Positions 16,678 through 26,476 are shown, counted from the first letter of the stretch. The stretch: 64,000 nt of DNA from JAUILH01 sp965230535 (GCA_965230535.1 OZ246009.1:558001-622000); one strand, 5' to 3'. Notes: generated from the letters alone by a model not told the origin. Made by a program: numbers and translations.

Positions 16678-18102
16678 ATGAAATTACTAACAATCACTTT
16701 GGCCATATTAGGGGCTAATTATGCGTTTTCTCAGAACGTTGGAATTAATACGACTGGTGCAGCACCAGCCGCTTCAGCCATGTTGGATGTCGCATCCACC
16801 ACCAGTGGATTTTTAATGCCGAGAATGACCTCTGCACAGAGAACGGCAATCACTACGCCTGCAACAGGGCTACAGGTATATGACCTTACAACCAATACCT
16901 TCTGGTGGTTTAACGGAACAATTTGGGTTCAACAAATTAGTGGAGCCACAGGAGACAACGGTCTAACCAATAGTGGTAGTGAAATAGATTTGGGTGGAGC
17001 CTTAAATCAGGCTACTACAATTACTCAGGGAAATAACACTATGACATTTAACCTGACCGGAACGGGGGATTTCTTCGTCCAGGATAATGGGACGACCACT
17101 TTTGCAGTGCAGGATAATGGAGAGACTTATTTTGGTGATGATGTCCTTTTCCGTGATGGAAACGTTGGAGGGACCATTCTTGGGTCTATGGTAGATGACG
17201 GTAACGACGGTAGATTTACTGTTAGAGAAAACGGAAACATCAGTGTTGACCTGGACGCGAATACCCAATTCATCTTCAATGAGCAAGGGTTTGATAGAAA
17301 TTATAGAATAGAGTCGGATGATGATGCCAATATGTTCTTTTTGGATGCTGGTTTAAACAGATTAGGTCTTGGAACCAATACCCCAGACAACCTATTGGAT
17401 GTTGAAGGAAAGATCTCTGTAACTCAATCTCCAAACGACGAAATGGTGATCATCAATGATGATATTTGGCAACATTCTTCGGGTAACCAGGATTTCGGAG
17501 ATGGAGGCGCATATTTCTTCGTTGCTTCAAGAGAAGGTGATAATGAATCTGCAGGTATTTACGGAGATGGAGATCATGTAACTATTTGGTCACCAGGTGA
17601 TCAGGCTCCGGGACAACCCAACGCCTTATTATATGTTTGTGATGAAGATGATTATAACGGAGATGGCAATCCATTCGATGATTTTGCCTTGCATGCTTAT
17701 TTGAATTCGGCAGGTAACTGGGTAAACGCTTCTGATGAAAGAAGAAAGGAGAATATTACACCTTTGAATAATGTTTTGGAGAACCTGATAAAAGTAAATA
17801 CCTACTCGTATAACTTTAAGTTAAATGAAGAAGAAATAGCAAAAGGAGACGTAGCGCCTCATGCACTTGGTGTAATTGCTCAGGAAGTAGAAAAACTATT
17901 CCCTGATGTGGTTGAGAAAAGTGATGCAGGTTCGTACTATGTATCTTATTCCGAATTCATTCCATTATTGATTCAGGCAGTGAAAGAACAACAATCTCAA
18001 ATAGATGCGTTGGCTAAAGAAAATGAATCTTTAACCAACACAAATGAGGAGTTACAAAAATTAAGAAAGGAACTTGAAGAGATTAAATCTCAGTTGAAGT
18101 AG
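16678..18102 (+). CDS. Secreted tail-fibre-like protein with S74 chaperone domain
   Basis: 474 aa. Signal peptide (MKLLTITLAILGANYAFSQ). The N-terminal part has the common Bacteroidota 'VGINTTGAAPAASAMLDVASTTSGFLMPRMT' type opening (described by NVGINTTG and ASAMLDV). Middle: beta-rich repetitive regions. Residues ~350-440 form an intramolecular chaperone / peptidase S74 domain (SDERRKENITPLNNVLENLIKV, GVIAQEVEKLFPDVV, SYSEFIPLLIQAVKEQQ), followed by a coiled coil to the C-terminus. In phage fibres this domain trimerises the protein and cleaves itself off; in Bacteroidota many chromosomal secreted homologues exist, so no prophage is implied. Convergent with the macroglobulin gene, stop codons 5 bp apart. 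Confidence 0.85.
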   Translation: MKLLTITLAILGANYAFSQNVGINTTGAAPAASAMLDVASTTSGFLMPRMTSAQRTAITTPATGLQVYDLTTNTFWWFNGTIWVQQISGATGDNGLTNSGSEIDLGGALNQATTITQGNNTMTFNLTGTGDFFVQDNGTTTFAVQDNGETYFGDDVLFRDGNVGGTILGSMVDDGNDGRFTVRENGNISVDLDANTQFIFNEQGFDRNYRIESDDDANMFFLDAGLNRLGLGTNTPDNLLDVEGKISVTQSPNDEMVIINDDIWQHSSGNQDFGDGGAYFFVASREGDNESAGIYGDGDHVTIWSPGDQAPGQPNALLYVCDEDDYNGDGNPFDDFALHAYLNSAGNWVNASDERRKENITPLNNVLENLIKVNTYSYNFKLNEEEIAKGDVAPHALGVIAQEVEKLFPDVVEKSDAGSYYVSYSEFIPLLIQAVKEQQSQIDALAKENESLTNTNEELQKLRKELEEIKSQLK

Positions 18103-18107
18103 TCCTT

Positions 18108-21100
18108 TTATTCTTGAATTTCGAATACTGTAAACGGACTGAAACCTCTGTTTTCAGGGTAATACATTAACTGTGCAACTACCGGGTTAACTTGAAAGGT
18201 TCCCGGTATTTGTGCTTTCATAAGGTAGGTATACTCGTAATTTCCGGAAGATAGATTCGTGATGGTGTGAGCCAGCTTGTCGTCTCTATATTCTCTATGC
18301 GAGTACCAACGATTCCAGTTCCAGTAGCCCCAGTAGTTATAATCCCAGTGACGACCAGATCCATTGTAGATTGGTTCACCTTCAATTACATAACCCAAAG
18401 GATTTTGGATGAACTCACATCCGGCAGGAATTGGATCTTCAATCAGCACGTATTGTTGACTTGATTTAGAGTTGATTTTTACTTTTACAAGAATATCGTC
18501 TCCAGGCTGAATGGTCTCCTTATCGATGGCTTTCTTCTCATAAATTATACGGTCTTTTTTCTGCACTTTCACCAACTTATAATAGTCTCTGGTGATGTTG
18601 AAACTCATGTTCTCCATTTCAGTTTTGGCAGCCTTGCTATCGCCATGAAGGAAATAGCTCAACTTACCATTCACGAATAAACTACCTTTCCCGGTTTGTC
18701 TTACCTCAATTGTATTGGTGCCCTTCTGCAAGACATTGGTCTTGTCGGTTTTGCCATTGTTAAGACTGCTGAATAATTCTGCTGCCTTTAATTTAAAACT
18801 GGCTCCGGCCTGATGAACATTTTTGCTTGTATAGTTTAAGTTCGCCAGGTGAGATCCGTTTACGAAAATTTGCAATTCCATGTTTGGATTAAGGTCTCTC
18901 TTAAGTAGTTTACTCAACCCGAAAATGGTCATGGCTGTCTGACGTGTATTATGCCAGCTCGAACCTTTTTTCTGGTCCATCAACCATTTTACAGCATTTG
19001 GAATAAGCGCGTGATTTTCATCAATCATGCTCAAAGCCAATACAACGTTGGCGGTAGTCTCTACCTGATCGTCTTGCCAGTTATAGTAGAATTTTTTACC
19101 ACCCCAGTGCGTGCTCGAACCTGTTTTAATGGCTTTATCTTCCAGTCTTTCTACCATTCTGCTGGCTAAATCTTTGTCGCTTTGGTAGTGTGCAGCCTGT
19201 GCCCACAAAGCCAATTCGTAAGCGTTGACATCATCCGGAATGCTCTTTTTCTTCCAGATGGATTTCTCACCAGCTTTAGAAGCCACCATCATGCAGTAGG
19301 CATAAGTGGTATTGTTGTCCATTTTCTTGTTTCGAATGATCTGAAGAAGATTGCGCAACCCACGGTCGTACATGTCTGATGGTACCGGATAACCAGCTTT
19401 ACTTGCCATGTGTAAACCATTGACCACGTAAGCAGTCATGAAAGGATTGGTTTCATCGTTCTCCCACCAGCCCCAGCCGCCGTCTGAGTGTTGTAATTGA
19501 CCCAACCTGTCGGTTCCCTGAGCCACCATTTTTGTCAATTCTGCATGATCAATGGTTGAAGCATAGTCCTTACCAAGGTCGCTCAAGGTGTTGGATACAA
19601 TAATATTTGGAAGGAAACGACTCATGGTCTGTTCTACACATCCATAAGGATAACCAATCAAGTCATCTAATGAATTCAATAATGAAGACGTTACAGAAGG
19701 AGCTGTACTTAAATCTATAGTTGCAGAATTTAAGTCAATGTCCTCCGGAATATGAAGTGTCATAGACTGCTTATCTCCATTGTTGAGGTACAAACTTTTT
19801 GCTGTAATCATCTCCAGACCGTATGGTTGAACAGGCACATCTACCTTCATGGCATCAGACTCTTCATCTGTCAGAGCTTTAACCGTAAGGTTGGCAGTTG
19901 TAATCATTTGTGTATTGATTTTCCAGTCAACGCTCACATCATCAAGAGGGTCCACTTTGATGGTTCTTCTTGTACCATGAACACTTAATCCATCACTTTG
20001 CAGTTCAATGGTCACTTTCTTACTTGTGTTTAGGTAATTGTGAACCGTTGTGGCAATCAGCAATTCGTCTCCAAGATTGATGAACCTTGGTGTTTCCATT
20101 CTTACCAGTAGATTCTTTGTTACAATTGTTTTGGCAATGGTTTCACCAACTTTAGAGTCGAGTGTAATTACCTTGGCCACAGTTCTCCAAGTTGTCAGGT
20201 TGTCCGGAAGTTTAATTTTCACAACGGCTTCACCTTTGCTGTTGGTGTTGATATTTGGGTTCCAATAAATCGCATCTTTAAAGTCTGAGCGAATTTTCTC
20301 CGGTGCAACTGTGGCATTTCCTGGAGACTGCTCCTTACTTTTATCTTTTTTCCCTGAAAGCGCTTTTTGTTGAATAGTGGATGCCATGGCAGGTGCATTG
20401 GCCAGTGATCTTTGATTTTTCGACAGACTTCCAAGTGACATGCCTGCCTGATCTCGGTTGCTTTCCACATTTGCGACTTCCACCAGATCTTCAGATTCCA
20501 AATCGTCCAGGTCAGCTGGTGTTCCGCCAGTTATTACTGTATTTGATTGACGGTTCTCTCCTAAACGAACAACTTCAGGGTTGTCGCTAAAAGTGACCTC
20601 TTCATCTTTTCTTGGGTTGATGGCAACTATGAGGTCAACATCTGTATTGTCATATAATGGCAGGTTTAAAATAGAATACCTGGCGCCATTGTGTTTGAAT
20701 TCAAGGCTGGTATGACTTAGTTTGAATCCGCTAATGGCATAGTAACCGTTAGCATCTGTTTGGAAACGCTTCTTGCCAATGTAAACAGTCGCATTGGAAA
20801 TACCGGCTCCCGTTTTCTTGTCAATTACGTATCCCCGAATGGTAACCTTCCCTTTTGATGCGTGGTAACTATGTTTGTATGATTTCCTATTGTCAAGTAG
20901 GTTTAGGTCACTAACAGCAATGTCATATTGTTGGCGTCTCCATTCTACCTGTTTCAAAGATCTGATCGTACTTTGCGAATAGTTCGAAAACTGATTCGGT
21001 GTTGAGTTATAGTTGTAGGCATATGGATTGTTTCCATAGAAAACATCTTCAATGGACTTGATTTGATCCGGATAGAGTGAGTAGATGGCTTCATCTGCTG

Positions 21101-23282
21101 TAGATAAAGTCACATTTGCATTGGGCACAGGATTTCCTAAATGGTCTTTAACCTTAATGATGGCACTGGCTGTGCTGCCTGGCTTGTATTCGGATTCGTC
21201 GAATTCCAAACTCACATCCAGATACCTGTTATCAGGAATGATTGCCACCTGGGACTCGGATTGAACGTATCTGCCTTCCTTCATGAAGGCTACCTGGATT
21301 TTTAACTGACCGTAAACAGATTCGTCTAACGGAATTTGAAGTTGTTGGTAAGCCTGATTGCTATCGTCGCCCTTAAATGCGTAAGTATCGAAATGAACAA
21401 AGGCATTTCCTCCAATAGAAATTAAAGCATCCACATCTTCAGGTACATACACCATGGCGTTTATGGTTTCTCCGGCATTGTAAACTTTTTTATCAGGCAT
21501 AATTTCAATGCTTCCCTGTGATGCCCACCAAGCATTTCGTGCATTTTCCTGATCAATTACATAGAAATAAATAGAAGTTTGTGTCTGCCTGTCTTTTTCG
21601 TCATTGCTTTCAAGTTTAACAGAGTAGTTGCCCGGTTTCATTTTAGGAAGGAACAACTCAATTGATCTGAGTTTACTTGTAACAACTGTGGTATCGAAAA
21701 CTACAGACGCTGGTTCATTCGTTTTTCTTGCAAACCTTCTGTATCTGCCCTGGTCGTACACTTGAACTCTAACTGTTTCTTCAAGGAGGTTTCTGGAAAA
21801 ATCCAGAGCACTGATATCAATTCTCGGACGATCTTCCGTTGAAAAATAGTACCTGCTCGGATTGGCTGATAAAGTAAAGGAACTGTAGGCTACAATACTG
21901 CCGTTTGAACCTGAAATGGTTCTTCGACTGGCATCCATCACTTCAGCAATTACAGAGTATTTATAGTTGTTGTTGGTTTTGTCATCAGTTTGATAGCTGA
22001 ATTTAGCAACGCCATTTTCGTCCAGTTTCACGGTCTCAGAGTGCACAATCTGCTGACCGTAGACATTATAATCTTCTCCATAAAAATCGGCATACCAACT
22101 CCAGTAACGGTAGTTGAAGTACCAGGGAATGTAAAAATGTTGTTTCACAATTTTGTAGGTCACCTGCGCATTCACCACCGGCGCACCAAAGAAATAGTCT
22201 GCTTTGATCTCTCCTTCGATTAAATCACCGCTCTGGTACTGACTTTTATTCAGGTCTACTTTTACCTCAAATTCAGGCTTTTTGTATTCTTCTATCTTGA
22301 ATTTGCAAGTATTGGTATTTTGATTATAGCCATACCAGTAATTAATGGGACCACTGGCAGAATATTTAATGGTGTAATCTCCAAGTTTCCATGAAGCATC
22401 TGCTACCGCGCTGTCGCTGAAGGTACCATTCTTGTCCAGAGCAACTCTTTTGGTCAGGATTTCTTCATGTTGATGATTGTAAATACTATAGGTAATAGAG
22501 TCGCTCAATACGGAATACTTAAAGCCTTCCTTTTTTCTGAAAATTCCTTTGAAATAAACAGTTTGTTCAGGTCTGTAGGCAGATCTGTCTGTGAAAATAT
22601 AAGCTTTAGTATCTCCACTCTGATCGTAATAATTGTAGAAGTATGCGCCTGTTACACAAGCCTGCCCATCTTTAAAAGCTACTACAGGAATGTTGTAGTA
22701 GTTCTGTTTGAGTTCTTGAACATTGAAAAGAGCTGATGCATTTTTATAATACTGAGGCACCAAAGTTTCGTTGCCAACTTTGATCATGGCTTTGTAAGCT
22801 TTTACTTTCTTTCCGGTTTGAGAATTGGTAAGGAAGGAAACCAGTTCGTGCTTGGACTTATTTACCACTAGAGAATAATCAGAAACGATGATTGGAATTT
22901 GCGCAATATCAGTGCCCGACATTCCCTCCAGAACATAAACTCCGGTTTCCAGTTCTTCCATGTTTATCACATCCGAATAGCGATTATGAATGGATGTATG
23001 CCACCAGGTTTTAATTTGTTTGTACTGTTTGATCAATGAGTCTGAAACAACGTTGCCATAAGACCCCAGCATATTAGATTTAAAGAAATCTTCTACATTA
23101 TTGACTTTATATAAGGTGAAATGAACCTTAAAAGATTGTTTGTTTCGATAGTAATTGTTGTTGTAAAAATTCACAACTACTTCTTCATCAGGACTGAAGA
23201 CTTTGTAATTGTTGATTTGAAAGCTGCTGGCAAGCATGGAGGTGCTCACCAATAGAGAAACAAGTAGGCCAAATAATCGCAT
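18108..23282 (-). CDS. Alpha-2-macroglobulin family protein with thioester and CarboxypepD-like insert
   Basis: 1724 aa; signal peptide MRLFGLLVSLLVSTSMLASS and no lipobox. MG/MG2 domains in the N-terminal half (TDRSAYRPEQTVYFKGIFRK is the MG2 signature). An inserted carboxypeptidase-regulatory-like domain lies about 795-890 (GYVIDKKTGAGISNATVYIG). The canonical A2M segment (FKDAIYWNPNINTNSKGEAV, LPDNLTTWR) precedes the thioester domain with C1215-V-E-Q1218 (YPYGCVEQTMSRF), so the CxEQ thioester is intact. C-terminal MG10-like region. Two Trp/Tyr-rich stretches near residues 385 and 1650 are unusual. Bacterial A2Ms trap host or rival proteases; many pair with penicillin-binding protein 1C, but here the upstream neighbour is a cell-wall amidase, 75 bp away. 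Confidence 0.93.
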   Translation of the reverse strand: MRLFGLLVSLLVSTSMLASSFQINNYKVFSPDEEVVVNFYNNNYYRNKQSFKVHFTLYKVNNVEDFFKSNMLGSYGNVVSDSLIKQYKQIKTWWHTSIHNRYSDVINMEELETGVYVLEGMSGTDIAQIPIIVSDYSLVVNKSKHELVSFLTNSQTGKKVKAYKAMIKVGNETLVPQYYKNASALFNVQELKQNYYNIPVVAFKDGQACVTGAYFYNYYDQSGDTKAYIFTDRSAYRPEQTVYFKGIFRKKEGFKYSVLSDSITYSIYNHQHEEILTKRVALDKNGTFSDSAVADASWKLGDYTIKYSASGPINYWYGYNQNTNTCKFKIEEYKKPEFEVKVDLNKSQYQSGDLIEGEIKADYFFGAPVVNAQVTYKIVKQHFYIPWYFNYRYWSWYADFYGEDYNVYGQQIVHSETVKLDENGVAKFSYQTDDKTNNNYKYSVIAEVMDASRRTISGSNGSIVAYSSFTLSANPSRYYFSTEDRPRIDISALDFSRNLLEETVRVQVYDQGRYRRFARKTNEPASVVFDTTVVTSKLRSIELFLPKMKPGNYSVKLESNDEKDRQTQTSIYFYVIDQENARNAWWASQGSIEIMPDKKVYNAGETINAMVYVPEDVDALISIGGNAFVHFDTYAFKGDDSNQAYQQLQIPLDESVYGQLKIQVAFMKEGRYVQSESQVAIIPDNRYLDVSLEFDESEYKPGSTASAIIKVKDHLGNPVPNANVTLSTADEAIYSLYPDQIKSIEDVFYGNNPYAYNYNSTPNQFSNYSQSTIRSLKQVEWRRQQYDIAVSDLNLLDNRKSYKHSYHASKGKVTIRGYVIDKKTGAGISNATVYIGKKRFQTDANGYYAISGFKLSHTSLEFKHNGARYSILNLPLYDNTDVDLIVAINPRKDEEVTFSDNPEVVRLGENRQSNTVITGGTPADLDDLESEDLVEVANVESNRDQAGMSLGSLSKNQRSLANAPAMASTIQQKALSGKKDKSKEQSPGNATVAPEKIRSDFKDAIYWNPNINTNSKGEAVVKIKLPDNLTTWRTVAKVITLDSKVGETIAKTIVTKNLLVRMETPRFINLGDELLIATTVHNYLNTSKKVTIELQSDGLSVHGTRRTIKVDPLDDVSVDWKINTQMITTANLTVKALTDEESDAMKVDVPVQPYGLEMITAKSLYLNNGDKQSMTLHIPEDIDLNSATIDLSTAPSVTSSLLNSLDDLIGYPYGCVEQTMSRFLPNIIVSNTLSDLGKDYASTIDHAELTKMVAQGTDRLGQLQHSDGGWGWWENDETNPFMTAYVVNGLHMASKAGYPVPSDMYDRGLRNLLQIIRNKKMDNNTTYAYCMMVASKAGEKSIWKKKSIPDDVNAYELALWAQAAHYQSDKDLASRMVERLEDKAIKTGSSTHWGGKKFYYNWQDDQVETTANVVLALSMIDENHALIPNAVKWLMDQKKGSSWHNTRQTAMTIFGLSKLLKRDLNPNMELQIFVNGSHLANLNYTSKNVHQAGASFKLKAAELFSSLNNGKTDKTNVLQKGTNTIEVRQTGKGSLFVNGKLSYFLHGDSKAAKTEMENMSFNITRDYYKLVKVQKKDRIIYEKKAIDKETIQPGDDILVKVKINSKSSQQYVLIEDPIPAGCEFIQNPLGYVIEGEPIYNGSGRHWDYNYWGYWNWNRWYSHREYRDDKLAHTITNLSSGNYEYTYLMKAQIPGTFQVNPVVAQLMYYPENRGFSPFTVFEIQE

Positions 23283-23357
23283 AATATCTGTTTTAAATTC
23301 TGAATTGCTTCAGATCATTTTCAAATACTACACGTGTGTTTGGAATAGGTTCAAAAA

Positions 23358-24272
23358 TTAATACCTGACGATATAAGCGTCTTTGAATCCCTTTTCTCTG
23401 GCGAGTTTCTGAAGTTTTTTGATTTCCTTTTTGTCCTTGCTTTTGCCGATGGTATACTTGTATTTATACATGCTGGACGAATTGACTTTACGTCTTGTAA
23501 CTACAACTCCCAGTTTTTTAAATTCCGGAATATCTGTGGCTACCTCATCAATTGACGACATGATTTGTACACGGTAATGTGGAGAATCATCATTGGCTTC
23601 ATTCACCCCTTCAGTGAAATTAATGCTTGGGTGCTTCTTCTTTAAAAATGTTCTTGTAGCTCTGAAAATAGCAGAAGCAATGATTTCTTGTCCGTAAGAA
23701 CTATTCAAATAAGCTTCTTCTTCCGAATTAGACATAAAGCCGGCTTCAATTAAGATACTTGGCATATCTGTGTCCTTTAGAACCTGTAGGCTATGGTGTC
23801 TGTCTGCACTATTTTTAACACCTCTGCTTTTTCTTCCTGCTCTTGTTTTGAACTCCTTTTCGATTTGAAGCGCAAATTGGTAGCTGGTTTTATTTTCGAA
23901 AGAATTTACGTGAGTCTCGGTGCCTTTAGCAGATGAATTATTGGGAGACCCATTACAATGAATGCTGATGAAATAATCGGCTTTTTTGTTGTTGGCGAGA
24001 TTACATCTGGACGTCAAAGAAGGATAGGAATCGTCAGTTCTCGTGTAAATGATTTTAACATGAGACAGATTTGTCTGGATATAGTTGCCCAGTTTTTTTG
24101 CTATGATGAGGTTCAATTCCTTCTCGTGCATGTAGTCGTCCTTGCTTGCTAAACGACCATAGTCTTTGCCTCCGTGTCCAGGATCAATTACAATGACAAT
24201 ATCCTTGTCGTCCGCAGAAAATGCTGAACCTGAGAATGCGAGTAACAGACAGATTAAGACGTACTTTACCAT
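23358..24272 (-). CDS. N-acetylmuramoyl-L-alanine amidase (Amidase_3) with SPOR-like C-terminus
   Basis: 304 aa, signal peptide to about residue 19 (GSAFSA). Zinc ligands of the Amidase_3 fold: H33 (VIDPGHGG), E50 (MHEKELN) and H105 (FISIHCNGS); catalytic E176 (ILIEAGFMSN). Cleaves the MurNAc-L-Ala bond in periplasmic peptidoglycan, typically at division. The C-terminal ~75 residues (HYRVQIMSS ... YKYTIGKSKDKKEIKKLQKLAREKGFKDAYIVRY) look like a SPOR domain, which would target denuded septal glycan. Same strand and 75 bp upstream of the macroglobulin gene; may be cotranscribed. Confidence 0.92.
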   Translation of the reverse strand: MVKYVLICLLLAFSGSAFSADDKDIVIVIDPGHGGKDYGRLASKDDYMHEKELNLIIAKKLGNYIQTNLSHVKIIYTRTDDSYPSLTSRCNLANNKKADYFISIHCNGSPNNSSAKGTETHVNSFENKTSYQFALQIEKEFKTRAGRKSRGVKNSADRHHSLQVLKDTDMPSILIEAGFMSNSEEEAYLNSSYGQEIIASAIFRATRTFLKKKHPSINFTEGVNEANDDSPHYRVQIMSSIDEVATDIPEFKKLGVVVTRRKVNSSSMYKYKYTIGKSKDKKEIKKLQKLAREKGFKDAYIVRY

Positions 24273-24361
24273 ATTGCTAAGTTAGTGTGTTCCATGGCTG
24301 TACTTCAATCAGCGTGCCGAAGATATTTACTGCCCGCTGTTAACTAAATGAAATAATGGGC

Positions 24362-24892
24362 TTATTGGGCGACTTTGGCATAGAGAATGGCATCCAAAAA
24401 TTGTCCGTTTTTTTGATAGGCTTTGTGCATCATGCCTTCTTTTACAAAGCCCGTTTTTTCAAGTACCTTTTGAGACGAGATGTTAAAATCGAAGACGGGA
24501 GCTTCCAGCCGAATGAGCTGATCTTCATTCATCAAAAAATCACAATAGCTATTGAGTACTGCAGACATGATTCCCTTGTTCCAATGAGTTGGTCCCAACC
24601 AGTATCCAATTTCATCTTTGTGAGCATCTTTACCATATTTCATGTGACGGCCTATGCCACCAATCAGTTCTTCATCATATCTAATGGCCCAGTTTACGAG
24701 TTTTTGAAAATCTGTTCGTTGCTGTTCAACATAGTTGATCCATGAAATAGCATCTGATAGTTGATATGGGTAGGGGACCTGAAGAATATTATCTACAACG
24801 GCTTTATGACCAATTTCACTTACCAAAGTGTGTGCATCCTGATCTTTTATTTGTGACAAAGACAAGTGTTTATTGATCTGAATGCGAGTCAT
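24362..24892 (-). CDS. GNAT-family N-acetyltransferase (RimJ/RimL type)
   Basis: 176 aa from ATG 24892 (MTRIQINKHLSLSQI); an upstream ATG at 24916 would add eight non-conserved residues. Acetyl-CoA binding features: IGYWLGPTHWNKGIMSAVL (motif A, here with HWNKGI in place of the usual Q/RxxGxG/A) and the C-terminal NISSQKVLEKTGFVKEGMM typical of RimJ-like enzymes. Substrate unknown. Confidence 0.85.
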   Translation of the reverse strand: MTRIQINKHLSLSQIKDQDAHTLVSEIGHKAVVDNILQVPYPYQLSDAISWINYVEQQRTDFQKLVNWAIRYDEELIGGIGRHMKYGKDAHKDEIGYWLGPTHWNKGIMSAVLNSYCDFLMNEDQLIRLEAPVFDFNISSQKVLEKTGFVKEGMMHKAYQKNGQFLDAILYAKVAQ

Positions 24893-24916
24893 AATACCCG
24901 AAAAGTACAAAAACAA

Positions 24917-25247
24917 AATGAGGCAAATTAAGTGCTCAAATTAAATTTTAAATGTACGGTTGAAAGAGTTTGGCACGGTTGATGCATTATGGTGGTTGTT
25001 CAAGTAATTCGTAGTTTGGTAAAGTAAAGAAAGGTCTTCCCTTAATTGAGAAGCCCTTTCTTGTTTGTAACCAGAACGGCTTTTTATACGTAAACTATAT
25101 TTAGGAAGTAATTTGACGTATTGTGTAGGAGATCATTCCTAAAAAAATCTCGGTAGTATTCGAGATAGTTGGAACCAACAAACAACTATTGTTTAACCAA
25201 TCTGCCTCCCAGACACTGTTTTGGGAGCAGAGATAAAACTGCCAACT
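24917..25247 (+). other. Intergenic region with three hairpins
   Basis: 331 bp between the acetyltransferase start and the 124-aa exported protein. Hairpins: AAGAAAGG...TTC (25027-25039) with GAGAAGCCCTTTCTT (25048-25062), followed by TTGTTTG, terminator-like on the plus strand with no plus-strand gene before it; ATCTCG/CGAGAT (25147-25152 / 25161-25166); CTCCCA/TGGGAG (25206-25211 / 25222-25227). The last two would be in the 5'UTR of the next gene. No convincing coding frame or promoter box. Confidence 0.4.
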
Positions 25248-25622
25248 ATGAAACGAATATTGACACTAAGTATCCTGCTCGCACTTTTTTTGCCATTTCA
25301 CACCACAGCTCAAGACAGAAATCACGATTACATTGAATTTTTGGATCAAACAGATACCAGTTATGTGGTTTATCTGGGAACTTTTTCCAAACAAAAAACC
25401 TTTGAATATCGGGATGTCCCTTACGCTTTAGTCGAACTGGAAAATGAAGACGGCAAATTCATGTACTTTTTTGGAAAATTTGCCACAGTATGTGATGCCA
25501 CGCGTGCACAAAACCTGCTTTATCTGGCCGGATTACCAAAAAAGAAATCGAAAATCAAACAGTACATAGATTTCAAAGAAAATCCGGATGTAGAGACCTA
25601 TGCTCAGGCATGTGATAAGTAA
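25248..25622 (+). CDS. Small exported protein of unknown function
   Basis: 124 aa from ATG 25248 (MKRILTLSILLALFLPFHTTAQ signal peptide); the longer start at 25221 would put nine polar residues before the signal. The mature part (DYIEFLDQTDTSYVVYLGTF ... FGKFATVCDATRAQNLLYLAG) resembles a SPOR-like alternation in which YVVYLGTFSKQKT could be a strand and RAQNLLYLAGL a helix, but no family is firm. Two Cys are present. Monocistronic, with terminator at 25639-25669. Confidence 0.7.
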   Translation: MKRILTLSILLALFLPFHTTAQDRNHDYIEFLDQTDTSYVVYLGTFSKQKTFEYRDVPYALVELENEDGKFMYFFGKFATVCDATRAQNLLYLAGLPKKKSKIKQYIDFKENPDVETYAQACDK

Positions 25623-25638
25623 AGTTTGTTTGAGAAGC

Positions 25639-25669
25639 GAACCCTGCTTTAGGCGGGGTTCTTTATTTT
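25639..25669 (+). terminator. Rho-independent terminator
   Basis: GAACCC (25639-25644) pairs with GGGTTC (25656-25661), followed by TTTATTTT. Lies between the convergent genes ending at 25622 and 25663 and overlaps the stop of the latter. Confidence 0.75.
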
Positions 25670-26163
25670 GGACGTTTGTATAAAGGCACAGTAGAACAAG
25701 GTTCACCATACATAATGCTTTTGGCCGTGTTTTGCACTTTATGCATAAAAGCAACGTATACCTCATGTGGTACAGACTCGTCTCCACAACCCTTTACAAC
25801 CATGCGAGCACCCTCATAGTCTGTAAGGTCCAAGTTTTGAATAGTTTCAAGCCAGAAAGCCAATTGAGCATTTTTAGGCGTCAGGCATTTTACCCTGGCA
25901 TTCACTTTTGTAAGTGCAGAGCTGGCTAACATGTATGCCCATGGTGGAATAATGGCGTCTTCAGAACAGAATAAAGCAACGGAAGCATCTTTGTAATTTT
26001 CCCAGTCGTTGGACTTGATCCATTCGCGAAAATCCTTTTCCTTGATGGCTAAACCCTGCCACAACTGATCTTTTAAATCAAGTTCCAAAACGGCTTTTGG
26101 CTTAAAATCCAAAAGGTCGATTTGCAATAAACCGCTGCTCGCAATTTTGTTTTCGATTGCCAT
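25663..26163 (-). CDS. DUF2480 family protein
   Basis: 166 aa, cytosolic. Matches the Bacteroidota-specific DUF2480 family (SGLLQIDLLDFKPKAVLELDL; EWIKSNDWENYKDASVALFCSEDAIIPPWAYML; VVKGCGDESVPHEVYVAFM). Function unknown. Start ATG at 26163 overlaps the DUF59 stop by one base (TAATG), the translational coupling seen elsewhere in the window. Association with Fe-S assembly (inferred from the DUF59/SufT neighbour) is plausible; conserved Cys residues C66 and C125 could be ligands. Confidence 0.88.
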   Translation of the reverse strand: MAIENKIASSGLLQIDLLDFKPKAVLELDLKDQLWQGLAIKEKDFREWIKSNDWENYKDASVALFCSEDAIIPPWAYMLASSALTKVNARVKCLTPKNAQLAFWLETIQNLDLTDYEGARMVVKGCGDESVPHEVYVAFMHKVQNTAKSIMYGEPCSTVPLYKRPK

Positions 26164-26471
26164 TATAAAAATCCTAATTCTAATTTGGCTTCCTCACTCA
26201 TCATGTCCTTGTCCCATGGTGGATCAAATACAATTTCCAAATCACAGCTTTGTACCGCTTCCAAAGATTCAATACGATCGATTACCTGCTGGGGAAGTGT
26301 TTCTGCTTCCGGACAATTGGGAGAAGTCAATGTCATCAACACCTTTACATTCTGTTCCTGGTCAATCTTGATTTCATAAATCAAACCCAACTCGTAGACA
26401 TCCACAGGGATCTCAGGATCGTAAACCGTTTTTACTACCGCTACTATTTGATCTTCTAATTCTTTCGACAT
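26163..26471 (-). CDS. DUF59 / SufT-like Fe-S cluster assembly protein
   Basis: 102 aa from the ATG at 26471; the codon before it is GTG (26474), a less likely start. MIP18/DUF59 motifs: VYDPEIPVDVYELGLIYEI and MTLTSPNCPEAETLPQQV, with the conserved Cys in the SPNCP loop. Family members help mature [4Fe-4S] proteins, and the Bacteroidota member is usually near suf genes. Cotranscribed and coupled to DUF2480. A TAnnTTTG box ends 5 nt upstream of the ATG. Confidence 0.9.
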   Translation of the reverse strand: MSKELEDQIVAVVKTVYDPEIPVDVYELGLIYEIKIDQEQNVKVLMTLTSPNCPEAETLPQQVIDRIESLEAVQSCDLEIVFDPPWDKDMMSEEAKLELGFL

Positions 26472-26476
26472 CACCG

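Noticed and set aside
16678..18102. S74 tail-fibre domain as a prophage sign
   Set aside because: No other phage genes around, and it has a signal peptide; such proteins are common in Bacteroidota chromosomes.
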